64,000 bases of DNA from Dioscorea cayenensis subsp. rotundata (lineage: Eukaryota; Streptophyta; Magnoliopsida; Dioscoreales; Dioscoreaceae). A model generated the notes under the pieces. That model searched no databases. It saw only the letters and a list, made by a program, of their open reading frames with translations, and was not told the DNA's origin. The DNA lies in the NCBI RefSeq assembly GCF_009730915.1, contig NC_052476.1, positions 17,452,162-17,516,161 of the forward strand. Reading direction: 5' to 3'. The translations under genes were made by a program, and so were the position numbers. This document shows positions 59,283-64,000 of the stretch, piece after piece (position 1 is the stretch's first letter; the number at the start of each line of letters is the position of its first letter).

Positions 59283-61910
59283 GTAGGTTGGTATTGTGTG
59301 GCTCTGCTTCTATAAGTTCTTTAAGCTTTTTTTTTTTTTTTGGTTGCATAATCTATGCTATTGGTGGACAAGATTGTTTGTGTGTGTTAAGTTGAAAATG
59401 CCGATTGCTGTCCCTTGATTCTTGTTTCTTTAGGTGGATAATCAGGATACATAAGGGATATCTCATGAAAATGAACAATTTAGGTGTTCTACCTGCTGAT
59501 GAGAAGTTTTAGTTTGGATAGAATGAATATCTTGCATTTATGGAATCATACATGCATGCCCATTATTGTTTATCTGACCCCTTATGATGTGAGGAGACTG
59601 AGAATAGTGGATTTCATAATTGTTGTCTTGCTGTATTCAATGATCGATTTTCATTCCTGTCCTCGTGCTTACTACATGCCCCCTAGGAAGTCCTAAACTG
59701 ACACCTAGAAACTACCTCTAGTCCAAATTTTTAACGTAAGGCAAGCAAACTGGCTGAATTACTTCTGCGTGGCTAAGGAGGCTCTTTCCAGTGTGCATGC
59801 AATCCTGATACGTGATGATGACTTCTGTTTAAATCTATTTGTTTGTTTCATTAGACTGCTGAAAAGAAGCCTCTCCAACCTAGTGTGGAGGTGCTCTAGC
59901 CTTAATTATTTGTCTTCTGACCTTGTTGGAATACTTGATTATTACGTGCTTATAGACCTACCAAGGGTTTATATATAATTGCATGTACACAAAAGATGAT
60001 TAGGTTTACTGTGGATTTTACGGGGCATGAGACAGAGTAGCTGAACTGTCCCGTTTCTCCTATCAATGTTTAATGGTGTTCACTTGTAGAGCAGGCTATT
60101 AGCTTGAAGGACACAACTTTGTGTTCTCTATGAGGTTGTTAATTCTTCCTTTCTATGCTCTGATAGCTCACATTGGTTGACCTTAGATTTGTATCAAACT
60201 ACTGATAACCTTAAGACACGTTGTTTTAGAAAACAGATGTGATCCTATATCTTTTCATTGCTGAACTTGCATTTCGTTATCATTTTGCAAACATTTGAGA
60301 TTGTCATAAATATACTGTGACGTAGTGTATCAATAAACTATCAACTTGAATATGCACAGTTCTATTGAAATTCTTTGTTTCTTTGTCCTAAATCAGTGAT
60401 GCTCCTGTTGTTCCTTCAATGTATTTTGTGCCTTAGTTTGCTCTATTTTTAGTCACATTTTGAATCCTCTTATTGATTCTCTTTAAACAACAGCTCCTTT
60501 AATAAACCATGCAATTCAAGTATTACATGTGATCATTTCTCATCAGATGTTTTTTTTGAATCAATATTTGTGTTTCTTAGTTTCTAATTGAAACAGATGC
60601 AATCTTTTTCTTTTCCCCTTTTGTAGGCGGTGAGAGCCGGGCCGGGGCATGCTATTATGATCTTGGCTTTGTGCTTAGAGCTTACCGTATTCTCAAGCAC
60701 TTGTAAGCCAGGTACTAAGCCAATTGTCTCACCTTATGTAATGTCTGTTTTTTTAACTTCACCAGCTAATTCTCTCCATTGGCAGAAGAGCTCAAATTCT
60801 GTAATTTTTGTAATGCTAGTCGATATTATATTGGATTTTTTTTTTAAGCTTGTGCAATATAGTATAGTTCTTATTCAAGTGTGTACATCCTTTCTGAAAT
60901 ACTTGTAGTAGTTCATGAGGAGCTGCTTCCTCTTTAGTTTGTGCATGGAATCCAGTGTTTATAAGAATACTTAATCCTTCTTTTACTAGCATAATATATA
61001 TACCTCAAACATTGGATCCCTATGAATTTGTTGTATCTGAAACTCTTTTGTTGGCCACTCTTCTGTAAAATCGTAGAGCTTATTGACAGCATCGACAACA
61101 AGTGCTAATCTTCGTCATTTCGTGGGTGTTAATTGTTTCTCGTTTTCTTATCGTATTTTTTACGATATTCTTGATGCAATGTTCATTTTATGGAAGTCAT
61201 TGTAAATTTACATCAAGATTTTTATTTATTTATTTATTTGTTTTTTTGAAGCAGGGACGTCTTATGTATCTTGCAGAAAAACATGCATAGTTAAGCTGTA
61301 TTTTTTTCTTTATGAAATATATGTATTTTCGGACGGACAACAGTAGTTGTATTGTTGTTATCATTATATGTGCAGACTTAGTTTGAAATGGTAAATAGGG
61401 TTTGGGCCGCTTGGTTATTGTCAAAAATTATGAAATTTAAAAAATACATTTTGTAAAGATTTGCAGCAGTGGGAATAGGTTTTTGTGTACCCTCACAAAT
61501 TTTTGCATTTTCAATAAAACAAGCTTTATTTTTTTTTTTTATAGAAATTATATGCAAAATTTTTAGTTTAATTGTAATTAAAAACTTTTAAGGGTGTGTT
61601 TGGTTCCTGAATGGAATGAGAATGGAAATGGAAATGACACTGGGATGAATAGGGGAATATGACAAAATTATTTTTATATTTTTAATACGAGTAAATTCGA
61701 TTAATGATAAATTTTTTTTTTAATCTAAAAGATATTTTGAATATTATTATTAAAAATAATTATTATAATTAAATATTCACATTAAATATCTCATTTTAAT
61801 TAATTATTATTAGTTTAATGGGTAAAAATGTCATTTTACTTTTATTATTGTAATTATTATATTAATTCCTACGTATTTAATTGATAATCTTGTTTTATTG
61901 TCGAAAAAAA
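59283..61910. other. 3' region of the EAF1-like locus and intergenic DNA
   Basis: Base composition is like the introns of the EAF1-like gene (T-rich plus strand), so transcribed sequence probably continues to about 61.3 kb. A frame at 60627-60711 behind a TTTGTAG acceptor and before GTACTA may be a last exon, but its product is not recognised. GGGTGTGTTTGGTTCCTGAA at about 61593 is a typical MITE terminus without a visible partner. Confidence 0.4.
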
Positions 61911-61949
61911 TTCTAAAATTCGTTATATAAAATTCAAATTTAAGCAGGT

Positions 61950-61957
61950 GACGTGGC
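61950..61957 (+). promoter_or_regulatory. ACGT-core element, module copy 1
   Basis: GACGTGGC, a G-box/ABRE-like ACGT core that bZIP factors can bind. It is conserved at the same place in module copy 2 but not seen in the inverted third copy. Confidence 0.4.
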
Positions 61958-62050
61958 ACTTGGAATTAAGATTCGCTATTTTAAACTATGATTTTTTTTT
62001 TTATAATTGAACAAACTAATCCGGATATTGCTTATAATGAAAGCAATTTA

Positions 62051-62059
62051 CCCGCCAAA
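62051..62059 (+). promoter_or_regulatory. E2F-like motif, module copy 1
   Basis: CCCGCCAAA matches the core of an E2F site. The same 9-mer is in the other two copies of the module although most surrounding bases have drifted. Confidence 0.4.
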
Positions 62060-62605
62060 TTTTATTTTTTTCAGAATATATAAAATATTTTAAAAATATT
62101 ATAAAAAAGGCAAGTGATCACATACTAATATCAAATCCCTTTGCCGCAGACCATCTTCACTTTCTTTCCTTGAATAATTGGTACTATTTCTTTTTTCTTT
62201 CCACGTTTTCTTTTTTTGCCATTTCACTTATTATTATTATTATTAACTATTCAGTCTACAATTTAATTTTATTGAGTAAAGTTTTTCTTAAATTTTTTTA
62301 TTTTTTATAAATATATACCGGTCACAAACAAAAAGAATCGGATCTTCGACTTGCTATTGAAAGAATAATTGATCACTCTTTTTTTATAGAGTTAATTCTT
62401 GTTAGTGTTTCTTTATATGATTAATATTTATTTATTTTTTAAAAATTATAGATAAATCATAAATAGAATTTGCACCCACAATTTTTTTATAAAGAATGGA
62501 ACAAAATGCTAACTAGTAGGGTATTTAGTTAAATTTTTTTATTACTTTTGATTTTACATTATAATTAACATTGCTATAAAATCTCGGATTGAATCAGAAT
62601 ACTTC

Positions 62606-62858
62606 CCAGAATCAGGGAAGAAGACTTTTCTTCTCATCATCATCATCATCATCCCTTTTGTCCTTTTTTTAAAAATAAATAACAAAAATATTTTTTATTT
62701 TTTTCTTCATGTCAAGTTGAAATCTTAGCATCATATTTCTTTGTTCAATAAATTTTTTTATTTTTATTTTATTTTTTAAGTTTTTCATGGTGTATTCACG
62801 AAGATGGCTTTAAAAAACATAGATATATAAATATATATATATATATATATTAATTATT
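62606..62858. other. Spacer between the two promoter-like modules
   Basis: Contains a (TCA)n run near 62635-62653 and an AT run near 62836-62851. The TCA run echoes the serine-coding TCA run at the start of the downstream gene, which may mean that the duplication once included the first codons. That is only a suggestion. Confidence 0.35.
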
Positions 62859-62902
62859 ACATATTTTAAAATTAGATACATAAAATTTAAATTTTAGCAG
62901 GT

Positions 62903-62910
62903 GACGTGGC
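62903..62910 (+). promoter_or_regulatory. ACGT-core element, module copy 2
   Basis: GACGTGGC, about 0.95 kb upstream of the coding start, at the position equivalent to copy 1. Confidence 0.4.
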
Positions 62911-63000
62911 ACGCGGAATTAAGATTCTGTATTTTAAACTATGATTTACTTTTTATCTGAATAAACTAATCTGGATATTGCTTCTAATGAAAGCAATGTA

Positions 63001-63009
63001 CCCGCCAAA
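63001..63009 (+). promoter_or_regulatory. E2F-like motif, module copy 2
   Basis: CCCGCCAAA about 0.85 kb upstream of the coding start. Conservation across three diverged copies is the main argument that it matters. Confidence 0.4.
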
Positions 63010-63853
63010 ATTGTAATTTTTGTGGGAAATTTAAAATATTTTAAAATAATAATTATTATAAGGTAAGTGGTCACATACTTGCATTGCCAATCATCAAACC
63101 CTCTTCACTTTCTTGCTCAAGAACCGGTACTTTCTAATTTTTTACTTTCCATTTTTCTCGTTTTTGGCTTTCAACTTCTAATTTCCATATTATTATTGGT
63201 ATAGTTTTATTTAACTATTCATTCTATAATTTAATTTTGTTGGTTAAAGTTCTTTTTACAAAGATTTTTTTTCCTTAAAAGTACCAACAAGCCATGAATA
63301 GCCATGAATTAAATGAAAGAAGTTAAACTTTCGATTTTGTACTTGAATCTCAGAAAATAAACTACAACTCTTTGATTATAGGAGTGATTTTATGGTGGTT
63401 TCTTTGTGTAGTTAATATTTATTTATTTTTATAAAATTATGATCAAATCACAAGTAGAATTTGAGTCCATAATCTATGAGTAAGGAGAGGAATAAAATAT
63501 TAATTATTTTGTTGTAGGCATAGTTAATTAGTTAATTTTTGATTTGTTGTTGATTTGGCACTAAAAAATAATATTGCTATATAATCTTAGATTGAGTCAA
63601 AATACTAGCATTACAAACAGTAATTTTCTTTTTTTAATAATTAAATATTGTCTGTAATACATGTTAATAAAGCCAATAGTTAAAACTGCCACATATGAAG
63701 GGAACTACACTTGCAAATTTAATAATATTAATGCATGCAGTTGTGTCATCAAATCGACTAATTAATTAACTTTTTACATGTATCTACAGAGACTGATTGC
63801 ATTGAATTAACATTGATATAGCTAGATGTTTTAGTCTCAGTGTTGCTGCTGCA

Positions 63854-64000
63854 ATGAAATCATCATCATCATCATCAATAATGGATTTGGATGACATGAA
63901 AAAGTCACTTGATTACATGAAGGCTAATGAAATATTTGAGCTGATAGAAAGGGCCATTAACATTGCTGCATCTCAACATCCGAAAGAGTTACTGCAAATA
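63854..64000 (+). CDS. Partial gene, N-terminus resembling MED26/TFIIS N-terminal-domain proteins
   Basis: An open frame of 49 codons runs from ATG at 63854 to the window edge without a stop. After a Ser run and a second in-frame ATG at 63881 it reads DLDDMKKSLDYMKANEIFEL, then IERAINIAASQHPKELLQI. This resembles the start of plant MED26/TFIIS-N proteins, where a short leader is followed by an (I/D)IF..IE.AI.VAA.D.P.E... helix pair before the LW domain. The likeness is from memory and is short. MED26 is a Mediator subunit linking Pol II initiation to elongation. Indirect support comes from broken exons resembling the C-terminal part of the same family, which lie next to a copy of the same upstream module at 14.1-14.6 kb. 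Either ATG could be used. The rest of the gene lies outside the window. Confidence 0.5.
   Translation, partial: MKSSSSSSIMDLDDMKKSLDYMKANEIFELIERAINIAASQHPKELLQI

Larger units (their letters stand above)
61911..62605 (+). repeat. Promoter-like module, tandem copy 1
   Basis: First of two same-orientation copies upstream of the gene starting at 63854. Shared with copy 2 are GCAGGTGACGTGGCAC, TTTTAAACTATGATTT, GGATATTGCTT, AATGAAAGCAAT, CCCGCCAAA, GGTACT, a TTAATATTTATTTATTTTT block and a final TTGCTATA.AATCT block. Spacing between blocks varies by tens of bases, so the duplication is not very recent. Confidence 0.8.
62859..63612 (+). repeat. Promoter-like module, tandem copy 2
   Basis: Second copy of the module, ending about 240 bases before the start codon at 63854, so it is the one placed to drive that gene. 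It keeps GACGTGGC at 62903-62910 and CCCGCCAAA at 63001-63009. Confidence 0.8.

Noticed and set aside
1..64000. CRISPR arrays, bacterial operons or biosynthetic gene cluster
   Set aside because: No spaced direct repeats of CRISPR form and no clustered pathway enzymes. All supported genes are intron-containing plant genes of unrelated function.

Overview
This is nuclear DNA from a flowering plant. The evidence is intron-rich genes with GT..AG junctions, plant-only gene families (a group 3 sulfate transporter and a vacuolar sorting receptor with a YMPL tail) and AT-rich intergenic DNA full of small plant-type transposons. I cannot place it below angiosperm level.

Five gene loci plus a set of broken exons are visible. 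(1) 7805-12630 (+): a complete 13-exon SULTR3;3-like transporter, 675 aa, whose first intron must begin with GC. (2) 26390-31008 (+): a complete 12-exon vacuolar sorting receptor, 623 aa. (3) 32069-39818 (-): a complete 15-exon, five-RRM protein of the Mrd1/RBM19 family, 812 aa, whose start codon appears to be split by an intron. (4) 46709-59282 (+): an EAF1-type NuA4 subunit homologue (HSA and SANT domains) with 21 recognisable exons. Its reading frame is broken by two frame changes and two stops, and a third frame change is possible. (5) 63854-64000 (+): the first 49 codons of a gene that looks like the MED26/TFIIS N-terminal family and runs off the window. Broken exons resembling the C-terminal part of the same family lie at about 13.03-14.13 kb (-).

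The 5' region of gene 5 is a tandem duplication of about 0.7 kb carrying E2F-like and ACGT-core motifs. A third, inverted copy of this module sits next to the broken MED26-like exons, 47 kb away.

Between the genes are several transposons that can be bounded by target-site duplications. They are two hAT-type elements (8-bp TSD), a PIF/Harbinger-type element (TAA TSD), a deleted Mutator-like element with long terminal inverted repeats and a transposase zinc-knuckle remnant (9-bp TSD), and a 2.39-kb solo LTR (5-bp TSD). Less sharply bounded inverted-repeat elements lie in introns of the SULTR and VSR genes, and a decayed LINE lies near the left end.

The genes look like ordinary unlinked housekeeping functions: anion transport, vacuolar sorting, ribosome biogenesis, and chromatin/transcription. 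Nothing suggests a gene cluster or a prokaryote-like system. The parts most worth a second look are the broken EAF1 homologue and the mobile or duplicated MED26-like promoter module.
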